A DNA stretch of 64,000 nucleotides, taken from contig JAZBRS010000057.1 of NCBI GenBank assembly GCA_037176725.1, positions 87,627,501 through 87,691,500 on the forward strand, written 5' to 3'. Below, in pieces: positions 1 to 10,913 of the stretch (position 1 is its first letter; the number at the start of each line of letters is the position of its first letter). This DNA comes from Posidonia oceanica (lineage: Eukaryota > Streptophyta > Magnoliopsida > Alismatales > Posidoniaceae). The position numbers and the translations under genes were made by a program. The notes beneath the pieces were generated by a model. The model was not told the DNA's origin. It worked only from the letters and a program-made list of their open reading frames with translations, and made no database searches.

Positions 1-480
1 TCCAGCGTATAACGACCTCCGACACATAACTGCCAGGATAAAGGAAGATTCCCCAATTAAGGAGTCATTAAGTGTGTTTAACTCAGTTTTGATGGCTTTG
101 ACCAGTCAATAGGTTCCAAAGAAGGCAAAAAATGATTTTTGGATTTGGCCAAATAAAGAAAGTTTTGGGTTGACTGGGTTGCCACGTTAGACGCTGGAAA
201 ACCAGCGGCCAATGTTAGCCGTTGGAAAACCAGCAGCCAATGTTGTACGCTGAGAAGCCAGCGTACAACACCCTCAGTCAGTTCAATTTCCAAATTTGGT
301 CAAGACATGAAGAACATTCAAGTTGCTGACACTTGGGGCTTAGATAGGAATAACATTTTGGACTAGAGATAAAACATTTGGCTTGAGTGAGACATCCTGG
401 ATCAGGCGAAGGGCTTCTAGGAACGACCTAATGCAAAGACTATACTAATGTGAAGGGAGTGCCAAAACGGGGTATCTACA
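1..480 (-). mobile_element. Right end of a family I LTR (minus orientation)
   Basis: The block ends at 480 with GGGGTATCTACA, a one-base variant of the GGGGTGTCTACA that closes the other minus-oriented family I LTRs (3983, 6830, 31375). No polypurine tract follows. Instead the sequence from 481 is the leader of element K, so this LTR appears inserted into K. Its left part lies outside the window. It carries its own short inverted repeats (CGCTGG/CCAGCG), unlike those of its neighbours. Confidence 0.55.
241..270. repeat. Perfect hairpin with 12-bp arms
   Basis: TGTTGTACGCTG (241-252) pairs with CAGCGTACAACA (259-270) across a 6-base loop. Weaker relatives (CGCTGG at 192, CCAGCG at 202) lie just upstream. 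It is this LTR's version of the element-specific palindromes seen across the window. Confidence 0.75.
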
Positions 481-1382
481 CCTGCAAACTGGAAAAAACA
501 ACAAAGGTGTCAGGAGATGGACGCAATGCAAGTTATTAGGGTGGCATGAATGGCACACATGCAGATGAATGCCCTATTATGCGCTCTCTCGCCATGCCTG
601 TCCTGAGTAGGCTGCGTACTCGGACTCGCTCATGGGTATGGGTTTATTGACTCCGATTAGAAAAAGTGGGTTCCCATCTAAATCCTGGCCAAAGCTCAGG
701 CAGTAACGGGGTGGTGTGTTAGGAGTCTCGACCCTGTCAAAGCATGGGTTGTACCCTCTACTAACACCGACACGACCCCTGACAAGGGGGGACAGACCGA
801 CCTGCTTGCCCCACGCCAAAGCGACAGAACAAGAGACCGGGACTGTCCTTCTCAAACTAAGTAGGTGGACTCAGGGATGAGAAGATGCATGCTTTCTAAT
901 GATGAACATTCATGCAGATATGCTGTTAAGGGTTTTACTTGCATTTTATTTAACCAAAGGGGGAAGATTGCAAGTTCGGCTCTAGTTGTGCTTAAATATT
1001 CTTGTTTGGCTTTATCTGTTGGTTTTAAATTAAGCCAAAGGGCAGTAAATATGTCTCTAATATCCTAAGCATGGCAAATGCAGAAGGGAAAGAAACATGG
1101 AGTCATGGCATGCGAGCAATCATATACCAAGGCAAAAAGCATGTGCATGGCATGTGCAAGTGTTGTGGACATGATGGTGAAAAGAAACATTCATCACATC
1201 AAAAGGCATGTATACAAAACATTCACCACTCAAAAGGCATGCATTATTGCGTCAAGCAAGTGTTTAGGCATGGCATTAAATAAGAGATAAAGCATGCATA
1301 AGTAAATAGGCAAGCATACAAGGCAAGCACAAGCGGAAAAACCATGCAAGCGAAAAAGCCAAAACGAAAGCTGGAGTCTAAA
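481..1382 (-). other. 5' leader of element K (minus)
   Basis: Read on the minus strand, this stretch runs from the primer-binding site toward gag. It is clearly homologous to the leader of element G at about 46480-46935. Shared blocks include GAGTCCACCTACTTAG and GATTTAGATGGGA. No credible coding region is visible. It is cut at 481 by another LTR. Confidence 0.7.
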
Positions 1383-1401
1383 ATCCCCAGCAGACTCGCT
1401 A
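1383..1401 (-). other. Primer-binding site of element K
   Basis: On the minus strand this reads TAGCGAGTCTGCTGGGGAT. It matches G's site (46072) at 16 of 19 positions and lies 2 bases from the LTR end at 1404. The tRNA-Arg assignment rests on what is known of Ogre/Tat elements. Confidence 0.7.
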
Positions 1402-1403
1402 GC

Positions 1404-3983
1404 TGTCATGGCCACGCCTCAAACCGCGATGCCGGAATTGACCGGTACAGGCGAAAAAGAGAGGTCATGGAGAACGGCGAAGAAAACAAAAGATAAAGCA
1501 AAACAGAGTCGCCACCTAGTCTATTAAATCGGAAGACGAGGAAAACCGAAGAAAGCATGAGAAAACATGCAAATGCGTGCTATGTCATGCAAAAATATGA
1601 CTCGTGCCTAGGATAAGGGCATAATGGTCATTATGGGCCAAGAGAAAGGGTAAGGACTCTTGTTACGCACGGGGAAGGTGTTAGGCACCCTCGATACGCC
1701 TGGAATCAGTATTTCTAGGCTTTTCGCTCATATATGCGGGAATGTCGGCAGTATTTGCCTTTAACTGTATGCCCGTAGGCGATAATGCTATGCCATGATG
1801 AATACTTTAACATGCTTTAAATGCCTAAATGCCATGAATGCTTTAAATGTCAAGATGCATGATGGAAATTAAACATGCAGTCTATGTTTTGAACCAGGCA
1901 TGCCTCGATTCATAAGAACTCCAGACAGTAAGCAACATCGCCCTAGATGCAATGCAAGTGCGAAACAAAACGTCGGAGGAAAACCATGCAATGCAAAGAG
2001 GCGGCATGCAATAGGCATTCATAAAATATGCTAAGTTTAGTAAAACCACGTTTAAAAGACTGTTTAAAATTAAAATACCAATATGCAACGATAAACGAAA
2101 TAGGGAAGCAAAACCAAGGCAAGGCGAGTCAAAACAAAGCGGCAAACAAGGGCTCAACATGCTGTCTGGAACCTGGCCGGAGTCGCCGGTCACCACGGCG
2201 ACAGTGCATGTCGCCGCTATGCACAGTGACGGTGTAAGTCGCCGCTCTGACTGGCGGCCAAGGCTGCTGCAGGCAAGCCAGACAGTGAGCTTCGTCGACC
2301 AACCAAGCCATGCAAACGGCCACAAATCCTGCAAGCAAGCATTCACACAGACAGATGGCATATCAAGGTATTCATTCATGCAATCTGAATGCAAAATTGA
2401 TGCTTGGGTCACGTGATACACCAGCGCAGTCTGGCCCGAAGACTGTAAAAAGACACAGTCGAGTTGCCGCTACGACTGGCGACACAACTGGCAGTCCCCT
2501 GGCTGGAGTTTGGCACCAAATCGCACACTGATGGCGGTGCCTAAAATCAAACCGATGATCGGGGAAGCTCGACGGTGTTCCTAGCAACACATGCATACAA
2601 TTAGAATTGAAAATGACCCTCTGGATCACCCCACCCACCTAATGGGTTTCCTCGCCGACGGCCATGGAGGAGGCCGGGGAGCTTCGGAGCTTGCACACGG
2701 CTCACAGGAAGCTAGATGGAGGTGAGACGGAGCTAAGGAAGCAAACAGAATTCAAAACGGGCTGATGTACACTTCCCACCACCTCCTTGCCGTCGACGGC
2801 TGGCGACGCAGACTGTCTGGCCACAAGGGAGGTCGGGAGCACGCGGTGATGCGTTTGGGATGTCGGCGAGTGGTGGGGAAGATAGGTGGTTGTGCTGTGA
2901 AGCTAATGGGATAAAAAAATTGGGGGTCTGAGCTTCCACAGAGGCCTCTTCAACGTGCCGAAGTTCATGGGCATCGTCGGCCGTGTTGAAGGCGGCGAAC
3001 TCGAGAGCTTCCTTGGAGCACGGAGGAGGTTCAGGGAATGTCCGGTCATGCAAAGTGGGTGTACGCGAGCACGGGGACAGTCCACGCCGCGTGCTCAAGG
3101 GCCGGACGGCCTCACACGGGCGACAGATGTTGTCGGAGCCGAGGAAGAAGATGGTGTAAATGGCGGAAATCAATGCTAAAAATGCGGGAAATAATATAGA
3201 AACGATCTACTCTCGTCTAGGAACAAAATCAAATGAAGAGGAGAGACTACCTGAGCGGGAGAAGGTCGTCTTCTCCAGCGCTGGCGAGGTCCAACGGCGG
3301 CAAACACGGAAGGCGGCGAGCGGGAGGGGCTCTCGGAGGCACGGGACGCTTGGGGAAGGATCGCTCTTGCACAAGGAAGGGATTTTGATCGCTCTGGAGG
3401 TCGGTGGCTTGCGAATTGTGTATGGTGTTGTTGGAAAATGTGATGGGTCGCCAGTTTTGATTGCGAAGCTATCAGGTGGCAGAAGTCGGTCGTTAGGTGG
3501 AAGGGACGGCAAGTAAGTGTGGCAGGGTGGCAGAGGATGCGAAAGTCCTCCGGAGGGGACGGGGAGTTAGTGGTGTAGGCGCCAGAGGTGATGAGTAGTA
3601 AGTGGCGGAGGTCGGTGGAGAGGGTGACGGCAAGGCATGCGTGGGAGTTTGAACAGGTCCCGAGTCATCGCTCCACATGGCAACAACGCTTGTCACCACT
3701 GAGATAGGCGACAGTCCTAGTCACCACTGGGACGGGCGACCGAACTGAATAGGGCCTATTGCAGTGAAATCTAGGCCCGTTCCCTGCAGTTGGGCTGCTA
3801 TTGGGCTTTGGTTTATGTTTAAAGTTAGGGTTGGTTTTGGGGTTTGGAATAAGATTTAGGTTTTGGTTTGGGATTAGGTTTGGGATTAGGTTTACGATTA
3901 GGTTTGGGATCTGCCAAGCCATGATCCGAGTAAGCCTCTAGAGAGATCTGCCAATGAATGGCCACCAAAACGGGGTGTCTACA
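1404..3983 (-). mobile_element. 5' LTR of element K (family I, minus)
   Basis: In plus coordinates it starts TGTCATGG next to the primer-binding site and ends GGGGTGTCTACA at 3983. Internal landmarks shared with other family I LTRs include GAGTCGCCACCTAG (about 1508), the GGGAAGGTGTTAGGCACCC block (about 1670-1690), GTCGCC/GGCGAC palindromes (2169-2230, 2430-2500, 3690-3745), and a TTTAGG-rich end (3820-3905). On the minus strand a splice-donor-like CTCAG|GTAGTC lies at about 3250. ORFs within it look spurious. Sequence right of 3983 is the interrupted pseudogene, so the insertion hit that gene. Confidence 0.8.
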
Positions 3984-4537
3984 GCATGGCAACGGCTATG
4001 GGATATAAACCATCTATGGAGCAGAAGAGGGGACCCAAAGAATTTCCCTAAACATGAAGCACTAGAGAGCCCCTCCATGGTATATGCAAGCACAGTGGGT
4101 GCCAGATACAAATCAGGGTGAGCCGCCACCATCATAAGAAGATCGACATGGTGAAGATCCAGGGTGAAGTGCTCATCGACAAACATCACAAGCCCACTGA
4201 CAGCAACAAATAAGCAAATCTTCAATTTAGTCTCAGTAAGCTGTTGGGTGCAGATGATCTCCCGTAAGCCGCAGAGCTAGAGCCTCCTTGCATGCACTAA
4301 GGCTTTGCTAGCTTCCTGATCCTCAACCAAATACCAACCTATTTTCTGGGAGTCTCAACAGATATAGCAAAGCGGTGATCCAGCACTTCAGTTGTCTCCA
4401 TGGCAAGGCCAAGTAGAGAGGTCACCTCCTCACATGAAATCAAAGTCTCCCCTTAGGAGAAATTAAAAGTGTTGGAGGAACTATTCTAGAAGGCTAATAA
4501 TGTGTGCAATAATGGCCAAGGCAAAGGAGTGTGTCTC
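3984..4537 (-). pseudogene. Plant-mobile-domain-like pseudogene, downstream piece
   Basis: Minus-strand translation in broken frames gives a motif CEEVTSLLGLAMET (about 4390-4440). Further on come a hydrophobic stretch LVMFVDEHFTLDLHHVDLL and the signature GSPLLLHRWFISH near 4010-4060. This layout resembles the plant transposon-associated mobile domain proteins (PF10536-like or DUF7745-like), which occur as extra genes in Tat-type elements; the exact family is my inference. It has several stops and frame breaks. Its right edge meets LTR S at 4538, and the matching upstream half with a TATA box lies at 20840-21231. Together they look like one antisense gene of element C, split by S and B. The left side is cut by K at 3983. 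Confidence 0.6.
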
Positions 4538-6830
4538 TGTAACCTATCCCCGTACCTCGATGCCGGATCGACCGACATCGAGTGAAAAGAGGGAGAGTGT
4601 CACGGATAACGGTGAAGGAGGAAAACAAAGAGATAAAGCAAAACGGAGTCACCACCTTGTCTATTATCGGAAAGACGAGGAAAACCGAGGAAAGCATAGA
4701 AAACATGCAAGTGGATGCGATGCTATGCAAAATAAAATGACTCGTGCCTAGGATATGGGCACAATGGTCATTGCGGGACCAAAGAAAGGGCAAGGACTCC
4801 TATTACGCACGGGGAAGGTGTTAGGCACCCCCGATACACTCGAGGAATTGGTTTTTCAAGGCTAATCGCTCGCATATGCAGTAATTTCGGCAAATACTTG
4901 CCTTTAACTGTACGCTTGTAGGCGATAGATGCTATGCCATGCTATGAATGCTTTGCTTGCCTAAATTCCATTTGAAAACATGATATACTTAGTGAAAACA
5001 TGCCAAATATGGATGATTAGGGCTAGAATGCCACGATGCAATGGTAAAGCAATCAGGAAATTAAAACAGGGTTAAATATGCTAAGTGGACGAAAAACCCA
5101 AAGCAACAAACAAAGGATGAGGGCTACTGTCTAGATGTCAGGCTTAGTCACTGGTCATCTGGGCGACAAGGTCAGTCACCTATACTTAGGGCGACGAGGC
5201 ACGTCGCCAACCAGAGCAACGGCAGCACAGGTCGCCAGCGAGAGTGGCAGCTGTACCTTGTGCAGGCTACCAAATAGACAACTTCATCACCTCAAAAAAG
5301 CTAGCATATCGATTCGAAATAAGAAACCAAATGCATGACAACATAGAGGGCACATTCAAGATCAAATCCATGTAAACGGAAAGCAAAATGGGTGTCCAGA
5401 CAGAGAGATACGTCGGCGCAAAGTCGGCGCGGAGACTTCCCAAAAAGCCAGACTAGTCGTTGCTACAAGCAGCGCCGTAGTTGGCAGCTCAGGCAGTTCG
5501 CACGGTGAACTTTGGAGCCAAATCTTTTGCCGTTGGCAATGCGAAGCAAGAAACTAAATACATGCAATTAAACACCATTCATCCACGAACACATGCATAT
5601 AGATATCAAGCAAAACGGCCGCATAGGCTGCGAGATACGGCGGTCCAAACTCCGGCCGACGACAGTCCAAAGGTCGGACTTTGACGCCAAAATCCATGCC
5701 GACGGTGGCGCAAAAGAGACTGGTGATGATCGGGGAAGCTTATTGACATTCCCACGAATGTGAGCATGCATTCAAAATAGAAAATGAGCTAGCAGATCGC
5801 TCTAACCACCTCGCTCCTCTTCTCGCCGGCGATGACCACGTCCACTAGCCTAGGAGAGGCCGACAGGCCGCAAGATGCCACCAAGGTGCTCGGAGAAGGC
5901 CGAGAGAGTTAGAGGGAAGTCCGAGGATGGAAAGGGAGTGGTTTCGCACCTATGCAGGTGCACGGGCATGCCTCCCGTCGTGGCTCACCGAGGTGGAAGG
6001 CGCGGATGTCGTGGTGGCGTTGGAGGAAGCAGCGGTTGCTCAGCGGTGTTGGAGCGTGTTCGGGGACGTCCGGAGATGCTTCCCAGTGTGCGGGGAAGGA
6101 GAATGCAGCGTCGAACGGAGTTTTGAGTGGCTCACCGGAGTTGGGGAAGACGACGGCACGAAGGGTGCTCGGAGGCTTAGGGAGCCTGTTGGAGTTTATG
6201 TCGGCGTCCAGGGATGCTCGGGGATCGCTCAGAAGGGTGTTTATGGCTCTAGTTTGCTCTGGATGCCAAGGAAAATGGCTAGCGCGTGTGTGTGGAAGTG
6301 AGGGAGAGTGAGCGAGCGATGGGTTCACAGTGATGGGTTGTGGTTTTGTTCGGTCGTCTACACAAGGAGGATGGTGGCAGGGCATGGCGTGCACGGAAGT
6401 GGGTGGCAGGGCTTGGCGTGGGCTTTGGCAGAGATGGCATGCACGACAGCGGGTGAGTGGCGTGGTTGCAGGTCATGGGTGGTGGTAGTCTGTGCGGGAG
6501 AAGGTTGAACAGGTGAGTCACCGCACTCGTAGGCGACAACACAGTCCAGTCGCTGCTATTAGTGGCGATAGACTTAGTCGCCCTTGCGAGTGGCGACAGG
6601 GCCCTCCTATCTCAACAGGGCTTCTAATGGGCCTAGTGGGTTCCTACTGGGCCTAAGTTTGTGTTGGGGGAGAAATGTTAGGGTTTTGGTTGAGTTTTAG
6701 AGTTTGGATGGGGTTTTGGTGGAAGGTAGGGTTTTAGGTTTTGGTTGAGGTTTGAGGTGGGGTCCGCCACTTCTGAGCTTGATCCTCCGAGTGAAATCCG
6801 CCAAATGGCTGTCAAATTGGGGTGTCTACA
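4538..6830 (-). mobile_element. LTR S, probable solo LTR (family I, minus)
   Basis: Starts TGTAACC at 4538 and ends GGGGTGTCTACA at 6830. It shares the GGAGTCACCACC (4644) and GGGAAGGTGTTAGGCACCC (4812) landmarks with LTR K. No primer-binding site or polypurine tract is attached on either side. Flanks GTCTC (4533-4537) and GTATC (6831-6835) match at 4 of 5 bases, compatible with a decayed target duplication. Palindromic GTCGCC-type motifs lie at 5135-5250 and 6518-6595. Confidence 0.7.
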
Positions 6831-6835
6831 GTATC
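6831..6835. repeat. Left target-site duplication of LTR B
   Basis: GTATC here equals GTATC at 20835-20839, exactly flanking LTR B once nested element A is removed. Confidence 0.75.
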
Positions 6836-6847
6836 TGTAGACACCCC
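6836..6847 (+). mobile_element. First 12 bp of LTR B
   Basis: TGTAGACACCCC is the canonical family I LTR start. It is followed at once by the start of element A. The LTR resumes after A at 18168. Confidence 0.75.
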
Positions 6848-8696
6848 TGTAGATATCCCATTTTCGCATTTCCGAGAGTTCATTAAGGATAGGAACCTCT
6901 GAGGTGCCCTAAATCACATAACTAAGGACCTATAATACATTTTCTAGTTTTTCATGATTTACTTAAAAACATCACTTGGTTTTACTTAGTTCAACGTCAT
7001 TGACTGTGGCAGAGCTGACACACTCAAACTAGTGGCAAGTTTGAGTCCCTTTAACCTTATTTAGTGAGAGTTTATTAGCTGTGGCAGAGTTAATACTCTC
7101 ATTTTACTCAAATTAGTGGCACATTTGAGTATCTTAATGTTAAAGAAGATGTTTTTATAATTTCATGGAATTTCTGAAGTTTTTCGGGCCTTTAACATGT
7201 TTCTCTGAATTAAGATAAAAGACAAGGTTAAAAATGCAAAAAAGACCAGCTCGTTGCCTCCGTAGCAGCGACACAGCTAGTCGCCACCACCACTGGCGAC
7301 TAGACTGTGATGTCACCACAGAGATAGGTGACTAGAATCCTGCCACTCTCTCTCAGCATATTTTGTCATGCTGGGCATTAATATAATATATGGGATTTTT
7401 ATAAACTATTATAACATTTTTCCCATAATTATTGATATTTCTACAATTTTTTTTAACATTAAATATATGGTATATTATGTATATCATATTAAAAATAATT
7501 GATTAATGAAGATTCTAGAAAATCCTAGATTTTGGTGACAACCAGACTTTATCCTGATTTTTAACACATTTTTAATGTGTCATATCTTTCTTAAAAATCT
7601 AAAATCACATTTAAAATGAAGTCTGGAATATTCCACGATGTAGGCGCCGCTATTAGCGGCGACTACACTCCACAAATATTTTTTTCATATCTTCCACGTC
7701 ATTTCGGCGTCATTAAAAATAAAATATCTCTTCTACACGCCACATAAAGGGGCGACTAGCTGACGTGGAATTTACTGTTACGAGTTGCGCTATCTAGCAC
7801 GGCTTTGTCACGCTAAGATATCTGCAACCAGGCACCACTTCAAGTGGCAACTAGCTGACGTGGTGGACCGTTCTGTTACCCGAACAGCGGACTTCCATAT
7901 CATTTTCACGTCATTAATTTGGGATATTTATGCTTGTCGCCTCTCCTACAAGCGACTTGCTATAATATCTAATTTTGTCTCTAGAAAATTCCTAGATATG
8001 ATCTTTTCGAGCCCCACACCTCTATAAATGGGCCCCGAGAGCTATTACTCAAGGGGAGGCATTTTTGAGAGTCAGGAGTTCTTGTGTTCCCTAGAATAGG
8101 AGATATTTTCCATTTTTTAGATTAAGAGAGAGATCCTAGCCTCCACTCTATCAAATTATTTTGAGAAACCTTAGATCCCAGACATCATCTACTTTAGATC
8201 AACCTTAGATCCCAGAGATCTGATCCCAGAGATCAGCCTAGCTGGAGCTCCGTCTGTGCCTCCACTTCCTCACTCCACGCCTTAGAGCACGAGGGTGAAG
8301 GGAGTATTTATTCCAATCTAGTTTATTTTCATTATTGCATTCCTTAATTAGGACCCATAGCATATGCATGCGGGGAACCATCCCTGGTTAGCATTAGATT
8401 CGTTTATTTATGTTATTTTCTTGTTTATCTGATCTGTTTACTACACCTGAACTTACCTAGATCCCTGTTATTTGTTTTGAAGGAAAGGAACACGCTCACC
8501 TAACACAAGGCCGCCGCTGGACGACATCCTGTCGTTGATCCAGTGAGCCGACGGCCCACATCATCCACATCTCCCCTAGGTGTCTTGTTAGCCAGCATCA
8601 AGCGAATCGACGAGTGGCGATCACAACAAGTTGACGATGTCGTGGAAGCACTGACTACTTCATCTTCATCTACACCCCCCAAAATCCACATCCATA
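6848..8696 (+). mobile_element. 5' LTR of element A
   Basis: Starts TGTAGATATCCC and ends CCACATCCATA (CATCCACA in the 3' copy). Its closest copy is 16280-18162. The U3 region has GTCGCC/GGCGAC hairpins (CTAGTCGCC at 7277 with GGCGACTAG at 7295; CGCCGC at 7645 with GCGGCG at 7656). It has two copies of a TTTGAG/ACTAGTGGCA repeat near 7020-7140, whereas the 3' LTR has three. Confidence 0.9.
8023..8029 (+). promoter_or_regulatory. LTR TATA box of element A
   Basis: TATAAAT in the context CCTCTATAAATGGG. It is repeated at 17499-17505 in the 3' LTR. It lies about 80 bp downstream of the hairpin motif TGTCGCC...GCGAC (7937-7960). Confidence 0.6.
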
Positions 8697-8702
8697 GAAA
8701 AG

Positions 8703-8720
8703 TAGCGATCACGATGGGAT
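8703..8720 (+). other. Degenerate primer-binding site of element A
   Basis: TAGCGATCACGATGGGAT matches G's site at 11 of 18 positions. It is separated from the LTR by a 6-base spacer (GAAAAG) nearly equal to G's GTAAAG. It probably derives from the same tRNA-Arg-type site. Confidence 0.5.
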
Positions 8721-10140
8721 CGGCTTGAGCCAACCCTCCGTGCTACGTGAGCATTACTCTTTCCTTCATTTATTTTTCTAGATCTAGATGTAGTTTTCAG
8801 TTTGGGGGTCGTGCGTATAGGTTTTCATGACACCCAAACCTTTTCATCGTGTTTTTTTTTATTTTTAACATTAGTAAAACCTTGCATCTAGTTGTTTTCC
8901 GCTTAAGGCGCCGAGTCTCGTTAGCACTTTGAGGCAACGACTCACTTCGGCGTCTAGAGCTTTGACGATTAGGTTGGTTTTACTAAGGTTAGAAAACACC
9001 CGAGTGCAGCCGCCTCCACGAGCGGTGCCTTCTCTCGTCGCACCTCTGTGTGGCGACTGACATAGGCACCCTTGCCATAGGCAACTGGTCTGGTTACAGT
9101 TCCCACTGCAAATCAGTAGTTTTTTCGTAGTTTATGTTCTGTTTTAGGTCTGCAATCGCATAAAATCAATAAAAAATCATTCCTGTTCACCGTATTTTAG
9201 CTTTGAACGGTTTCTAGGTCTATTTGTGTCCACCACTAGGGTGGAAACTATTTTCCTGATATTAGAGTTAAAGTTTCTTGAGGGAATCTCCCTCTAACAA
9301 GAACGATCAACCTGAGCGAATCGGGCCAATGCAAGTCGCTCTCCCATACTCAGTGTTGATTGTAATAGTTAGATTGAGAACTCAAGGTGTCCTAAGGTTT
9401 TATTATTGACTCCTTCTCCCTGAGTCGATAATAATCCTTGGTAGATACTTCCTACTCTAGTATTTCGTGTTTGTTTATTGCTTTGTGGTTTGTTAGGATG
9501 CGAGCCTAAGGACAGAATCCTAGGTTGCGGGCCCCTCTATAAAGAGACAAATCCGCCGCCTAGGCCCTCTTGGTGGACCCTAACGAAGGTCAAAGGGAGG
9601 TACCAAAGTGTCAAAAATCCCATTGAGTGACCCTTACATCCCACAAAGTTGTCCTTACCCCTAGCCTAGGAACCTAATTACTGAAAGCACGTAGGTTCAA
9701 TCAAGCGATTAATTAACTATTTAAACAAGTAAAACTCGCGTTCTATCTGAAACTTGTTTGCTTAGTTAGCCTTATTTGATTCGGGGTCTGTCAGAGACAG
9801 AGTCTGGTTGCTGAAAGGATAGAGGCTTCCGTCGCCTGTTGAATTGGTGACGTGTGCTGTCGCCGCTCTGAAAGGCGACACACATCAGAACACGCCAGCG
9901 TGACTTGTTTGCAGGGTGGTTTGGCCATATTCAGTGACACAGACTATAGAGACGTCATAACATTTATTTGATATTTATTTTGAACAAGTTGTAATTACTT
10001 TCTGTCCATCGAGTCTGTAATTTTCTTTTCATAGGAATCTTGTGTAAGTCGCTTCTTTGGAGTCTATAATTTACTTTTATTTTTCTAGCATTTATAACAA
10101 AGGACAAAAACAAAAGAAAAATAAAAAAAGAGAAGAAATC
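8721..10140 (+). other. Leader of element A, no gene seen
   Basis: Non-coding leader between primer-binding site and gag. It contains GTGAGC and other donor-like sites, and one GTCGCC-type palindrome near 9830-9890. I see no credible coding region. Confidence 0.55.
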
Positions 10141-10860
10141 AAAATTAAATTCAAATTCAAAACTTGGATTCAAAATTAAAATTTAGATTCAAAATTCAAA
10201 ATTTGAGTTCAAATTCAAATTCAAATTCAAATTCGAATTCAAATTCAAATCGAAAATCAAAGTTCGAATCCAAACCCAAATTCCAATTCCAATTCGAACT
10301 CAAAACTCAAAATCAACTCCAAATTCGAATTCAAAACCAACTCCAAATCCAATCCAAATTTAAATTTGAATTAAAGTTTAAATCCCAATTCAAATTCAAA
10401 TTAAAATTCTGAATTAGATTAAAATTTTGAATTTAAAATCAAATTTGAATTAAAATCCGAATTCAAGGTTCAAATTCAAAACCAAATTCAAAATTTAAAA
10501 TAGGAATTCAATTAGAACTTGGATTGAAAATCAAATTCAAAGTTAAAACTCAAATTCAGATTCCAAATCAAATTCAAAATCAAAATTTGAATTCCAAGTC
10601 CAAATTAAAGACTCTTAAATTCAAACCCGAATCCAGAATCCAGAATTCAAAATCAAAAGTTTAAATTTAAATCAAAATTCAAACCAAAATTCGAATCCAA
10701 GAATTCCAATTCAAAATCAAATCTTGAATTTAAAAATCAAAATCCAAATTCAAAATTTGAATTTAAATTTCAAACTCAAAATTAAAATTCAAATTTGAAC
10801 TCAAAATCAAATTCCAAATTCGAATCTAAAGCTCAAAAGTTTAAAAGTTTAAAAGTTTAA
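10141..10860 (+). repeat. Low-complexity AATTCAAA tract
   Basis: About 700 bp of imperfect AATTCAAA/AAAATC words, nearly devoid of G. It lies directly before the gag start. Serine/asparagine-rich and phenylalanine-rich ORFs here are translations of the repeat. Confidence 0.85.
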
Positions 10861-10913
10861 TTGCATCAAGCATGGCCCAAGCCACTTTAAGCATGGCAGC
10901 CACTTCAACATCC

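Noticed and set aside
1882..2421. 179-aa minus-strand ORF
   Set aside because: Lies inside LTR K, lacks motifs, and is not conserved in LTRs S, E or F.
10164..10412. Serine/asparagine-rich ORF
   Set aside because: Low-complexity AATTCAAA repeat read in frame.
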